Shown piece after piece: positions 1-7,555 of a DNA stretch of 38,223 nucleotides (position 1 is its first letter; every line of letters begins with the position of its first letter). The position numbers were made by a program, and so were the translations under genes. Origin of the DNA: an uncultured Pseudodesulfovibrio sp. (GTDB lineage: Bacteria > Desulfobacterota > Desulfovibrionia > Desulfovibrionales > Desulfovibrionaceae); NCBI RefSeq assembly GCF_963662885.1, contig NZ_OY760058.1, positions 1 through 38,223 of the forward strand. The letters are read 5' to 3'. The notes beneath the pieces were generated by a model, which was given only the letters and a program-made list of their open reading frames with translations, searched no databases and was not told where the DNA came from.

Positions 1-1
1 C

Positions 2-883
2 ATGGTGGCGGACGCCTCCTCGTCCATGGCGGGGCTGCTGGATGGCCCTGTCGAAAAGCCGCTGTGGGGACTGTACGTGGAGCCCGTGTACAGCTTCGGG
101 CACCGGGCCGGTTCGGCGACCAGCGAGGGATATGATTCCAACATGGTCGGGTTGGAGGTCGGTCTGGACCGCAAGTTCGGCGACCAATGGTTGGCCGGAG
201 CCTTCGGCGGCTACGGTGTAGGCCGCATCGATTTCAACGGTTCCAATTTCTACGGGCACAACAACGAGGACCAGAAGCTCTACACCTTCGGTCTTTATGG
301 CGGCTACCGGATCGGAGATCTAATTCTTACCGATACCCTGTCGACGACCTATGCCGAGCACAATATGGAGCGCTACGCGGGCGTGAACCAAATGGCCAGG
401 GCCCACTATTTTTCCTGGCTGACCCACAACGAGCTGCTGGCCACCTATAACTGGCAGCCCGCAGAATACTGGATCATCTCGCCACACGTTGGCGTCAACG
501 TGACCTATGTTCATCAGGACGAGTTCACCGAGACCGAGGTCGGCAACGCTATCCACTACGATGACCTGGACAAGGTCTTTGCCGACGCTCTGCTGGGCGT
601 ACGCGTTACCCGTCAGTACATGGTGCTGGGCATAGATGTTGCCCCTTATGTGGGCGCGGGCCTGGTGCACAGCCTGGGTAACGGAGACATTACCGTACGC
701 CAGTATATCGCCACCACTTCGGCCAGGGTGACCACCGATAACGACGCCAATCGCTTCGCGCCTGAGGCTGGTGTCACCGTCCGGCCCAATGACCGTACCT
801 CCCTCACTCTGGCCTACTCCGCCGAGTTCGGCGATACCTCCCAATCCCAGTCCATCCTCGGCCTCCTGCGCTGGCAGTTTTAA
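2..883 (+). CDS. Autotransporter beta-barrel domain protein (5' partial)
   Basis: C-terminal part of an outer-membrane autotransporter. The reading frame is already open at the window edge, so the visible ATG at position 2 is probably internal and the secreted passenger lies upstream. The 293 visible residues show alternating strands rich in Tyr, Gly and aromatic residues (for example FGGYGVGRIDF, LYGGYRIGDLILTDTLSTTY) and finish in LRWQF. A terminal Phe after alternating hydrophobic residues is the signal used by the BAM complex to insert outer-membrane barrels. In this family the barrel anchors and helps export the N-terminal passenger. The passenger's nature cannot be judged from here. The gene converges on cysS, with terminator-like hairpins between them. 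Confidence 0.85.
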   Translation: MVADASSSMAGLLDGPVEKPLWGLYVEPVYSFGHRAGSATSEGYDSNMVGLEVGLDRKFGDQWLAGAFGGYGVGRIDFNGSNFYGHNNEDQKLYTFGLYGGYRIGDLILTDTLSTTYAEHNMERYAGVNQMARAHYFSWLTHNELLATYNWQPAEYWIISPHVGVNVTYVHQDEFTETEVGNAIHYDDLDKVFADALLGVRVTRQYMVLGIDVAPYVGAGLVHSLGNGDITVRQYIATTSARVTTDNDANRFAPEAGVTVRPNDRTSLTLAYSAEFGDTSQSQSILGLLRWQF

Positions 884-901
884 ACCGCCAGGAGGAAGAA
901 T

Positions 902-1165
902 GCCTCCGGCGGCCAGAGGGGGAACTTTTGAAAAAGTTTCCCCTCTGGACTCCCCTTCAAAACTTTTTATCGCGCCTTCGGCGAAGCCCTGCGCACGCCA
1001 CAACAAAACCCCGGCCCAAACGGACCGGGGTTTCGTCATTTGCTCACTCCGCGAAGCGGCTATAAAAAGTTTAGGAGGGAAAGGGGGATGGGGGTCCGGG
1101 GGAAGGGGGAAAGGGAAGCCCTTTACAAAGGGTTCCCTTTCCCCCTTCCCCCGGCCGCCGGAGGC
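902..1165. repeat. Inverted pair of hairpin intergenic repeats
   Basis: Two related elements face each other. The left begins with GCCTCCGGCGGCC (902-914), then a hairpin with 17-nt arms and one G-U pair (913-929 with 932-948), then AAACTTTTTAT and a GC/TTCG-rich block (to about 985). The right (about 1050-1165) has the same parts in reverse: a CGAAGC block, ATAAAAAGTTT, a perfect hairpin with 22-nt arms (1096-1117 with 1133-1154) and GGCCGCCGGAGGC (1153-1165), an exact reverse complement of the left end. A simple terminator hairpin sits between them. Short frames crossing this DNA do not look like proteins. Confidence 0.75.
1005..1034. terminator. Bidirectional terminator-like hairpin between autotransporter and cysS
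   Basis: AAACCCCGG (1006-1014) pairs with CCGGGGTTT (1025-1033) across a 10-nt loop. On the minus strand the stem is followed by the moderately T-rich TTGTTGT. It lies between two convergent genes. Confidence 0.6.
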
Positions 1166-1173
1166 GTCTTTTC

Positions 1174-2617
1174 TTACAAAACGTCCCAGGTGGCGCCCTG
1201 CGGGGTGTCGTGGACTTCGACGTGCATGGCGGCGAGTTCGTCGCGGATGGCGTCGGACTTTTCGAAATCCTTGTCCTTGCGCGCCTGGGCGCGGGCGTCG
1301 AGCAGCTCCTGAACCTTGGCCGGGTCGATACCGGCGCGGGCGGCTCGGTTGTCGCGAAGCTCCATGAGGAACTCGGCGGGCTTGCGCTCGAAGATGCCGA
1401 GGATGGTGGCCCAGTCGCCCATGTCGGCCTTGATGCGGGCGAACAGGTCGCGGCCGCCTTCGGACTTGCGCAGGTTCTTGTCTTCGGCCACGCGCCCGGC
1501 AGAAGATGTGGCCCAGAGCACCGGCGGTGTTCAGGTCGTCAGCCATGGCCTCGGCAAAGCTCTTTTCGATCTCGTCGAGTTCCTGGGTCAGTTCTTCGGG
1601 GAACGGGGACTTCTTCCAGTTGGCCTTTTCCAGCTCCACGTCGATCTGGCTCAGGGCCGAGTAGATGCGTTTGACGCCCTTTTCAGCCTCTTCCAGAGCG
1701 TCGAAGGAGAAGTCCAGCGGGCTGCGGTAGTGCATGGTCAGCAGGAAATAGCGCAGGGTCTCGGGCAGGAACTTTTCCAGGATATCGCGGATGGTGAAGA
1801 AGTTACCCAGCGATTTGGACATCTTCTCGGAGTTGATCTGCACGAATCCGTTGTGCACCCAGTAGTTGGCGAACGGCTTGCCCGTGGCGGCCTCGGATTG
1901 GGCCACTTCGTTTTCGTGGTGCGGGAAGGACAGGTCCTGGCCGCCGCCGTGGATGTCCAGCGGCAGGGAGGAGTATTTCTCGGACATGGCCGAGCACTCC
2001 AGGTGCCAGCCGGGACGGCCCTGGCCCCAGGGGGATTCCCAGAACGGCTCGCCGGGCTTGGCCGCCTTCCACAGGGCGAAGTCGAGCGGGTCCTGCTTTT
2101 CCTCGCCCGGAGCGATACGCGCGCCGGACTCGAGCTCGTCGATGTTCCGGCCGGACAGCTTGCCGTAGCCATCAAAGGAGCGGACCTTGAAATACACGTC
2201 CCCGGACGGGGTGGCGTAGGCGTGGCCCTTGTCGATGAGCCGTTGCGTCAGGTCGATCATCTCCGGGATGTGCTCGGTGCACTTGGGCTCCACGGTGGGG
2301 CGCTGGATGTTCAGCTTGTCCATGTCCACGTAGAACTCGCCGATGAACTTCTCGGCGATTTCGCTGGCTTGTTTGCCCACTTCGCCCGCGCGTTTGATGA
2401 TCTTGTCGTCGATGTCCGTGAAGTTGCGGATGAAGTTGACGTTGTACCCTTCGTGCTTGAGATAGCGGTAGAGCACGTCGAAGACCACGCTGGAGCGGGC
2501 GTGGCCGATGTGGCAGAGGTCGTAAGCCGTGATGCCGCAGACGTACATGTTCACGTCGTTGTCGTTGGCCGGGGTGAATGCTTCCTTGTGCCGTTTGAGG
2601 GTATTGTAGAGTCTCAT
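1174..2617 (-). pseudogene. cysS: Cysteine--tRNA ligase, frame broken near the 3' end
   Basis: Class I synthetase that charges tRNA-Cys. The N-terminal frame has the HIGH motif (residues 36-39), KMSKS (265-269) and the expected zinc ligands C27, C208, H233 or H234, and E237. After LNTAGALGHIF (about residue 371, near position 1501) the frame is lost. The normal continuation, starting AGRVAEDKNLRKSEGGR and ending WDVL, is in another frame down to the TAA at 1174. The span of 1444 nt is one base over a multiple of three, and a few residues usual in the family after GHIF seem absent. This fits a small deletion or a sequence error. Read literally, the first frame runs on antisense to the autotransporter as far as position 320. 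The lost part is the anticodon-recognition region. cysS is normally essential, so an error or a second copy is likely. The ATG has GGAG upstream. Confidence 0.85.
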
Positions 2618-2660
2618 TGGGTTACTCCATTTTTATTTCATTGAAATAACTGATGTTTGG

Positions 2661-3548
2661 TTAAATTCCATCCGCCGGGCCGGTCTCCACGTGGATGTTC
2701 AGCAGGTCAAGATTCTCGAACAGGTCGCGGCCCATGAAGAAGTAGAGCACGGGTACGGACTCCGCCGGGTTGGCGGATACGGTCAGGGTACCGGGGTCGT
2801 TCAAAAACGTCTTCAGCCCGAGCATGGCCATGCGGGCCGGTTCATTGGCCTGGCTCTCCGCATAGGCTGCCAGTCCGTCCAGTTCCGCGCTGATCCGATT
2901 CAGAGTGGTGGTCTCGGACACGCCCGTCTTCCTGGCCCAGTCCTCGCTGACCAGGCGCATGAACTCGCGGTTGTCAAAGGTCAGGACCGCCGAGCGGATA
3001 CCCAGGGCAAAGCTCTGCTCCGGGCGGAATCCGGTCAGGTTCAGGTTGTCCAGTGCGCCGGTCAGCTTGAGCGCGCCCAGCTTGGGGTCGTCCATGGACA
3101 GATCCTTGAGTTCCAAAATCTTGGTTTCCGGGTCGTAGGCGTAGTCCAGTGCGCCGTTGCCGGCCAGGGTCTCTATGCCCAGCCCTTTGACGTACCCGGC
3201 CCACTCGCCGAAGTTCTGCGGGGTCACCGGGATAGTCAGCCCCGTGGCCGAAATGGTCGCATACTGGGGGATGGGGTTGTCCCGGTCGAATGCGGCGATG
3301 GACACCGAGTCGGCCTGGACGTGCTGGCCCGAGGGAAGCAGGGCGTCCACCCCTTTGAGGGTCACGGTATGGGCGGTGATGTCCACCGACAGGTCGGCGT
3401 AGGACAGGGCCAGCCCCGGCGTGTCTGCCACTGCGCGGGTCAGTTCCTTGTCCACCTCCGAGTTGACGTACCATTTCAGGCCGAAGAAGCAGAGCGCGGC
3501 GAAGATGACGAAGGAGATGAGGAATTTCTTCAGGCCGGACACGGTCAC
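2661..3548 (-). CDS. Membrane-anchored periplasmic hypothetical protein
   Basis: 295 residues, not recognised with confidence. One N-terminal hydrophobic helix (about residues 8-27) would leave the rest in the periplasm. The body has AsmA/DUF748-like texture: short strand-rich repeats such as LSYADLSVDITAHTVTLKGV and LELKDLSMDDPKLGALKLTGAL, in which small bilayer-facing modules alternate with Gly turns. The start is GTG at 3548; it overlaps the ispDF stop by four bases (ATGTGA), which implies translational coupling. cysS follows after 43 nt. A role in envelope maintenance is only a guess from the texture of the protein. Confidence 0.6.
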   Translation of the reverse strand: MTVSGLKKFLISFVIFAALCFFGLKWYVNSEVDKELTRAVADTPGLALSYADLSVDITAHTVTLKGVDALLPSGQHVQADSVSIAAFDRDNPIPQYATISATGLTIPVTPQNFGEWAGYVKGLGIETLAGNGALDYAYDPETKILELKDLSMDDPKLGALKLTGALDNLNLTGFRPEQSFALGIRSAVLTFDNREFMRLVSEDWARKTGVSETTTLNRISAELDGLAAYAESQANEPARMAMLGLKTFLNDPGTLTVSANPAESVPVLYFFMGRDLFENLDLLNIHVETGPADGI

Positions 3549-4741
3549 ATCTCCCTCAGACCGGTGACGCAGGCCACGGCCTTGATACCTTTCTTTTCGC
3601 CGGTAAAGCCGAGTTTCTCCTCGGTGGTGGCCTTGAAATTGACCTGATGCGCTTCCAGACCGAGCAGCCGGGCCACGTTCTTGGCGATCTGCGCGGCATG
3701 GGGTGCCAGGCGCGGCACCTGGGTGATGACGGTCAGGTCAGCGTGCACGATGCGGGTCTCGGCCCGTTCGGCTATGGTCAGGACCTCGCGCACGAGCACG
3801 CCGCTGTCCGCGTTGTCGAAATTCGGGTCCGTGTCCGGGAAATGGGTGCCGATATCCCCGCCGCCGAAGGTCCCGAGGATGGCGTCGGCCAGGGCGTGCA
3901 GGAGCACGTCGCCGTCCGAGTGGGCCACGGTGCAGGGGCCGCCGGGAATGGGTACGCCGCCCAGGACCATGGGCCGGTCGTGCTCGCCGCCGAAGCGGTG
4001 CACGTCGTAACCCCAGCCGATGCAGGGCACGGTTGTGCGGGCTTCCCGCAAACGCTTGAGGTCTTCGGGAACGGTGATCTTGATGTTGCCGGTCTCGCCC
4101 GGGACAACCATGACCTCGGCCAGCCGTTCGACCATGGAGGCGTCGTCCGTGACTTCCCAGCCCTCGGCCAGGGCGCGTTCGTGAGCCTCGCGCAGAATCG
4201 CGGTCTCAAACCCTTGCGGGGTCTGCACGGCCGCCAGTTCGGAGCGGTTCAGGGTTTCGGCCACCGTGTCGCCCGCCACCCGTTTGATGGTGTCGGTCAC
4301 GGGCACGGCCGGGATCACACCCTGCGCGCCGGAATTAAGCGAGTCCAGCAGTTCGCGGACCAGCCGGGCAGAGAAAAAGGGACGGGCGGAATCGTGGATA
4401 AGGACCTTGCCGCATGATTTGGGCAGGCCGGTCAGGCCGTTGCGCACCGAGTCCTGGCGGCGCTCGCCGCCAGCGATCACGGCCCATTGCACGCCCAGGT
4501 CCTCGGTCTTGAAGAATTGGCGAAGCTTCTTTTCCATGGCCGGAACGTCTTCGGGCGGGAAGACGAAAACCAGCCCGCGCACGTCGGCCACGCGGGAAAA
4601 GGTCCGGGCACCGTGCCAGAACAGCGGGGCGGACTGGTACTCGAGGTACTGTTTGCGTTCGCCGCCCGTGGCCCCGGCCATGCGTGTGCCGGAACCCGCG
4701 GCCAGGATGATGGCCCAAATGTCGTTCATGGTGCGGTCCAT
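3545..4741 (-). CDS. ispDF: Bifunctional MEP cytidylyltransferase / MECDP synthase
   Basis: Two steps of the non-mevalonate isoprenoid pathway in one chain. The IspD half makes CDP-methylerythritol from CTP and MEP; it opens with the nucleotide-binding loop LAAGSGTRMAG and has HDSARPF and VTDDASMVE. The IspF half begins at GWGYDVHRFG, with zinc ligands in DVH, then SDGDVLLHALADAILG, HFPDTDP and KATTEEKLGFTG. IspE, which acts between them, is not here. I chose ATG at 4741 because AGG lies 7 nt before it. An upstream GTG at 4768 falls inside a strong hairpin, and the ATG at 4729 has no clear ribosome site. It lies between rnpB and the anchored hypothetical protein, all on the minus strand. Confidence 0.93.
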   Translation of the reverse strand: MDRTMNDIWAIILAAGSGTRMAGATGGERKQYLEYQSAPLFWHGARTFSRVADVRGLVFVFPPEDVPAMEKKLRQFFKTEDLGVQWAVIAGGERRQDSVRNGLTGLPKSCGKVLIHDSARPFFSARLVRELLDSLNSGAQGVIPAVPVTDTIKRVAGDTVAETLNRSELAAVQTPQGFETAILREAHERALAEGWEVTDDASMVERLAEVMVVPGETGNIKITVPEDLKRLREARTTVPCIGWGYDVHRFGGEHDRPMVLGGVPIPGGPCTVAHSDGDVLLHALADAILGTFGGGDIGTHFPDTDPNFDNADSGVLVREVLTIAERAETRIVHADLTVITQVPRLAPHAAQIAKNVARLLGLEAHQVNFKATTEEKLGFTGEKKGIKAVACVTGLREM

Positions 4742-4762
4742 GCTTTTGCCTGTCGAAATTGA

Positions 4763-4794
4763 GCGCACGGGGGAGGGGGTGCCTCCCCCGCGCG
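4763..4794 (-). terminator. GC-rich hairpin between rnpB and ispDF
   Basis: GGGGGAGG (4769-4776) pairs with CCTCCCCC (4782-4789), and flanking GCGC tracts can extend the stem. It begins just after the 3' end of the RNase P RNA. No T run follows on the minus strand, so it may be a processing or 3'-end stabilising structure rather than a full terminator. Confidence 0.45.
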
Positions 4795-4799
4795 GTGTT

Positions 4800-5173
4800 C
4801 ACAAGTCGGAGCCGGTCATAAGCCGGGTCTTGTCCCCCCTTGCGGGGTGGTCATCATTCATCTAGGCCGCCCGTTACCGGACGGCTCGAGCAACCAACCC
4901 GACAGCTTCAGCCGGGCCGGCCTCAAACGCTGTCCTATTCGGTCTTGCTCCGGACGGAGTTCACCTGGCCTGCCGCGTCACCACGGCAGCCGGTGGGCTC
5001 TTACCCCACCGTTTCACCCTTACCACCGGGTTGCCCCGATGGCGGTCTACTTTCTGTTGCACTTGACGGGGATCGCTCCCCCTGGGAGTTACCCAGCGTC
5101 CTGCCCTGCGGAGCCCGGACTTTCCTCCCCGGCCAAAGGCCGCGGCGATGACCTGTCCGACTCCAGACTTGTG
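4800..5173 (-). ncRNA. rnpB: RNase P RNA, bacterial type A
   Basis: Catalytic RNA that trims the 5' leader of tRNA precursors with the RnpA protein. On the minus strand I see GAGGAAAGTCCGGGCTCC (conserved region I, part of P4) at about 5110-5128, the GGTAAGAGCCCACCG block mid-molecule, and the 3' conserved block ACAAGACCCGGCTTATGACC at about 4814-4833. P1 is formed by CACAAGTC at the 5' end and GACTTGTG at the 3' end, then GGAGTCGG with CCGGCTCC. These pairings set both ends and give about 374 nt, normal for type A. The 5' end is only 2 nt past the stop codon of the zinc-ribbon gene, so the RNA may be cut out of a longer transcript. Confidence 0.95.
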
Positions 5174-5175
5174 AT

Positions 5176-5913
5176 CTATTCTTCTTCGGCGGCTTCGCCC
5201 TGTACAAAGGCCTGCCAGTAGATCAGCCGCTGGCAGTTGGGGCAGCTCAGAATCTGCTGGCCCTTCTGCAGGTCGTTGTACGACTGCGGCGGGATCATGA
5301 TGTTGCAGCCGGAGCACACGCCTTCGGACACCGGCACGATGACCGGATGCTCCATGCGCTCGCGGATGAATTCGTAGCGGCCCAGGATCGGCGGCGGAAC
5401 GGCCTTGCAGGCCTTCTTGCGCTTGCGGTTCAGGGCGTCGAGCTTCTTGTTGGCCTTTTCCAGACGTTCGTCCAGAGTGGTCTTGAGCGCGTCGAACTGT
5501 TCCTGCACGCCGCCCATTTCCTCATTCAGAGACTGGGTGGCCTCGTCCTGGCGAATGAGCTCCTCACGCACGGCTTCCTGCTCATCGTCGCGCATGCGGT
5601 TGAGCTTTTCCAGGGAATCCATTTCGCGCATCATGGCGTGGTATTCCTTGGTGTTGCCGACGAGCATCAGCTTGTTCTTGGACTTCTTGATCTTGCCCGC
5701 ATCCTCTTCGATCTCCACGGACAGCTTTTTCTTCTGTTCGTTGAGGATGCTCATCTTTTCGTCGATCTGGCCGCGGCGTTCTTCGAATTCGCCGAGCTGA
5801 TTCTCGAGGTCGGCAAGTTCCTGGGGAGCCTGCTCGATTTCCTGAGTCAGCTCGAGGATCTCGTCGTCCACTTCCTGCAGGACGATCAACTGTTCAATCT
5901 GTTTCTGATACAT
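5176..5913 (-). CDS. DUF164 coiled-coil zinc-ribbon protein
   Basis: 245 residues. The first 165 or so form a long charged coiled-coil hairpin. The C-terminal domain has two cysteine pairs, CSGC and CPNC, spaced as a C4 zinc ribbon (zf-RING_7). This is the fold of Helicobacter HP0958 (FlgZ), which binds sigma-54 and flagellin mRNA. That link is tempting because this window has sigma-54-type flagellar promoters, but the family is broad and most members have no assigned role. The start has GAGG 7 nt upstream. The gene follows the Nif3-like gene by 44 nt and its stop abuts rnpB. Confidence 0.8.
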   Translation of the reverse strand: MYQKQIEQLIVLQEVDDEILELTQEIEQAPQELADLENQLGEFEERRGQIDEKMSILNEQKKKLSVEIEEDAGKIKKSKNKLMLVGNTKEYHAMMREMDSLEKLNRMRDDEQEAVREELIRQDEATQSLNEEMGGVQEQFDALKTTLDERLEKANKKLDALNRKRKKACKAVPPPILGRYEFIRERMEHPVIVPVSEGVCSGCNIMIPPQSYNDLQKGQQILSCPNCQRLIYWQAFVQGEAAEEE

Positions 5914-5957
5914 GGGTTAACCTCACTATCTATTTGAAATAATGAAAAGTGATTCCG

Positions 5958-6953
5958 TTACTTGGTGTATACCGAAAAAGGGTCCTCGCCCGGGAAGAAA
6001 CGGACTTCCGCACCGGACAGAGCGTCATCCAGCTCATCGGCGAAACGGCGCATCATCTCCTCTTCCAGGGAGAAGTGGCCCACATCCACCACGCAGACCG
6101 GGGTTTCCACGGCCGGGTGGTATTTCATGTCTCCCGTGACGAACACATCCGCCCCGGCCTTGGCCGCCCGTTCGATCAGGGACGTGCCCGACCCGCCGCA
6201 GTAGGCCACGGTGCGCACCTGCTCCGGCCTTGGGCCGGCTATCATCAGGGCGTCGCGTTCGATAAGCCCGGCCAGCCGGTCCATGAACGCGTCAAAGGGC
6301 ATGGCCTCGGGCAGTTCGCCCGCCTCGCCGAAGCCGACCTCGCGCACCGGCGCGGTCAGGGAGCGGAGGTAGAACAGAGGCCGTTTGCCCAGGGAAAATT
6401 CGATCTTGTCCGCCAATCCGCGCCACTGGGGCTCATCGCAGACCACCCGGACCTCGCCGGTGCGGCTCTGGGAGACCGAGTGCACCCCGTCGTGGTCGGC
6501 CCAGATGTCGGCCGCCTCGCGGGAGATCGGCTCCTCGCAATAGAAGGACGCCTCCACCGGCGCACGGCCGTGCTCCACTTCGAGCAACCGCTTGCCGGTC
6601 AATTCCAGCTCTTTGCCCAGCCAGAAGGCCGGACCGCCGGGCCGGGTGTCCAGGGAGGTGTGGGCCGCATAGAGCCATGCTCCTGACGGGATAACCGATC
6701 TGAGCACGTCCAGGTACATTCCTTCCGCGCTCGGAGCCTTGGGCTTCATGTAGAGCGGGTGGTGCGTGATCACCACGCCCGCGCCCCACTCGATGCAGCG
6801 GGAAATCGCTGCCGGGGTGGGTTCCAGAGTCACGGCCACTTTGTCCGTGTCGGTCACGGTCCCGGCTGCCTGCACCCCGGAATTGTCCCAGGAACTTTGA
6901 TTCTCCTCCGGGGCGAGCTCTCTGAAAATTGCTAAAATCTCTTGAATTTTCAT
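5958..6953 (-). CDS. Nif3-like dinuclear metal-centre protein
   Basis: Member of the Nif3/YbgI/YqfO family, toroidal hexamers with two metals per subunit, often labelled GTP cyclohydrolase 1 type 2 by homology. Visible motifs are WDNSGVQ near the start, the metal-site motif THHPLYMKP, AAHTSLDT, and at the C terminus TGDMKYH and VVDVGHFSLEEE. The central insertion between the two lobes is present, so the protein is full length at 331 residues. I chose the ATG at 6953, which gives the usual MKIQEI start. An ATG at 6974 adds seven residues and lies just after a strong hairpin. The true substrate of the family is unsettled. It begins the housekeeping run towards rnpB. Confidence 0.87.
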   Translation of the reverse strand: MKIQEILAIFRELAPEENQSSWDNSGVQAAGTVTDTDKVAVTLEPTPAAISRCIEWGAGVVITHHPLYMKPKAPSAEGMYLDVLRSVIPSGAWLYAAHTSLDTRPGGPAFWLGKELELTGKRLLEVEHGRAPVEASFYCEEPISREAADIWADHDGVHSVSQSRTGEVRVVCDEPQWRGLADKIEFSLGKRPLFYLRSLTAPVREVGFGEAGELPEAMPFDAFMDRLAGLIERDALMIAGPRPEQVRTVAYCGGSGTSLIERAAKAGADVFVTGDMKYHPAVETPVCVVDVGHFSLEEEMMRRFADELDDALSGAEVRFFPGEDPFSVYTK

Positions 6954-6980
6954 AGACTTACGACCATCTCCCATAATGAG

Positions 6981-7014
6981 GATGCTCCCGTAGGGTTTCC
7001 CCCTCGGGAGCATC
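6981..7014 (-). promoter_or_regulatory. Hairpin in the leader of the Nif3-like gene
   Basis: Perfect 10-bp stem CGGGAGCATC (7005-7014) with GATGCTCCCG (6981-6990) around a 14-nt loop. It is downstream of the tRNA on the same strand and 28 nt before the Nif3-like ATG. No T run follows. It may separate the tRNA from the mRNA, attenuate transcription, or hide GGGAG from ribosomes. Confidence 0.5.
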
Positions 7015-7123
7015 TCTTGTCCTCTTCGATCACCCGGCCTGCGGCCATGATGGGGGATTTCAGGAAATATGCGTTCTTCTGCTTTCGGGTCTTCGTCAAT
7101 CACGTCTCCCGGAAGTGGGTCGT

Positions 7124-7199
7124 TGGTGGGCCAGCCAGGATTCGAACCTGGGACCGACCGGTTATGAGCCGGTGGCTCTGCCAACTGAGCTACTGGCCC
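7124..7199 (-). tRNA. tRNA-Met (anticodon CAT)
   Basis: Full 76-nt cloverleaf with encoded CCA. The acceptor GGGCCAG (7193-7199) pairs with CTGGCCC (7128-7134); the D arm has AGCTCAGTTGG; the anticodon stem ACCGG/CCGGT encloses CTCATAA; and the T arm is CCAGG-TTCGAAT-CCTGG. The anticodon CAT is at 7164-7166. An initiator is unlikely because the first acceptor pair is G-C. Elongator Met is the best call, but tRNA-Ile(CAT) modified by TilS cannot be excluded without comparison. A consensus-like promoter precedes it. Confidence 0.93.
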
Positions 7200-7214
7200 G
7201 CCGTGGAGTCGAGC

Positions 7215-7244
7215 ACCATAGCCGGAAGCCGGCCATGGTGTCAA
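7215..7244 (-). promoter_or_regulatory. Sigma-70-type promoter of the tRNA gene
   Basis: On the minus strand a perfect -35 TTGACA (7239-7244) is followed after 18 nt by TATGGT (7215-7220), 15 nt before the mature tRNA 5' end. The promoter lies inside an imperfect palindrome (CCGTGGAGT at 7201, ACTCCACGG to 7252). Confidence 0.65.
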
Positions 7245-7286
7245 CTCCACGGCGGTACTTTGTACGTCGGCTTCCGATAGCAGGCC

Positions 7287-7373
7287 ATCTGCACATTTTT
7301 CCCGGGGGGCTTTCATCCTCATGTAGGTCCACTACACTGCGGTGAAAGCCCCCCGGAATAAAATGCACATCTG
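7287..7373. repeat. Long imperfect inverted repeat
   Basis: The core arms CCGGGGGGCTTTCA (7302-7315) and TGAAAGCCCCCCGG (7343-7356) are exact complements of 14 bp. Outer arms with a GCACATTTTT-like sequence extend the symmetry with mismatches to 7287 and 7373. The loop has its own small hairpin, TGTAG-GTCCA-CTACA. It lies between the tRNA promoter and the 3' end of the MATE gene. It looks like a dispersed intergenic element rather than a simple terminator. Confidence 0.65.
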
Positions 7374-7555
7374 ACCCACTCTCGAAAGCCTCGGCCTGTG
7401 CGAGCGAGGGGTGAGAGCCTCTGTTTGCGCGCTTTGCGCACAAAGGCGCTTCAGGGGAGGAGCGCTGTTGGATGCGGTGCATCCAAGGCACTCGAAAGGG
7501 TCGGTTGAAGCGAGGACTATTGAGTCCCGCAGGTACCGGAGTTATTGGCGACGCG
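7374..7555. other. Noncoding stretch with small hairpins
   Basis: No convincing gene. It has short palindromes: TTGGATGC-GGT-GCATCCAA (about 7469-7487), GGACT-ATTG-AGTCC near 7520, and TGCGC/GCGCA near 7430. No T run follows any of them in the direction of the MATE gene, so none is a clear terminator. Confidence 0.5.

Noticed and set aside
320..1173. A 765-residue reading frame that extends cysS antisense through the autotransporter
   Set aside because: It arises from the frame break at about 1501. Past that point the protein loses all CysS similarity and runs over a gene on the other strand.
1738..2175. Long antisense frames inside cysS, flgE, fliK and dnaE
   Set aside because: High GC content leaves long open frames opposite real genes. 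They have arginine- or histidine-rich composition, no ribosome sites and no family match.
7124..7199. tRNA as a phage or island attachment site
   Set aside because: No integrase and no repeat of the tRNA 3' end is seen nearby.
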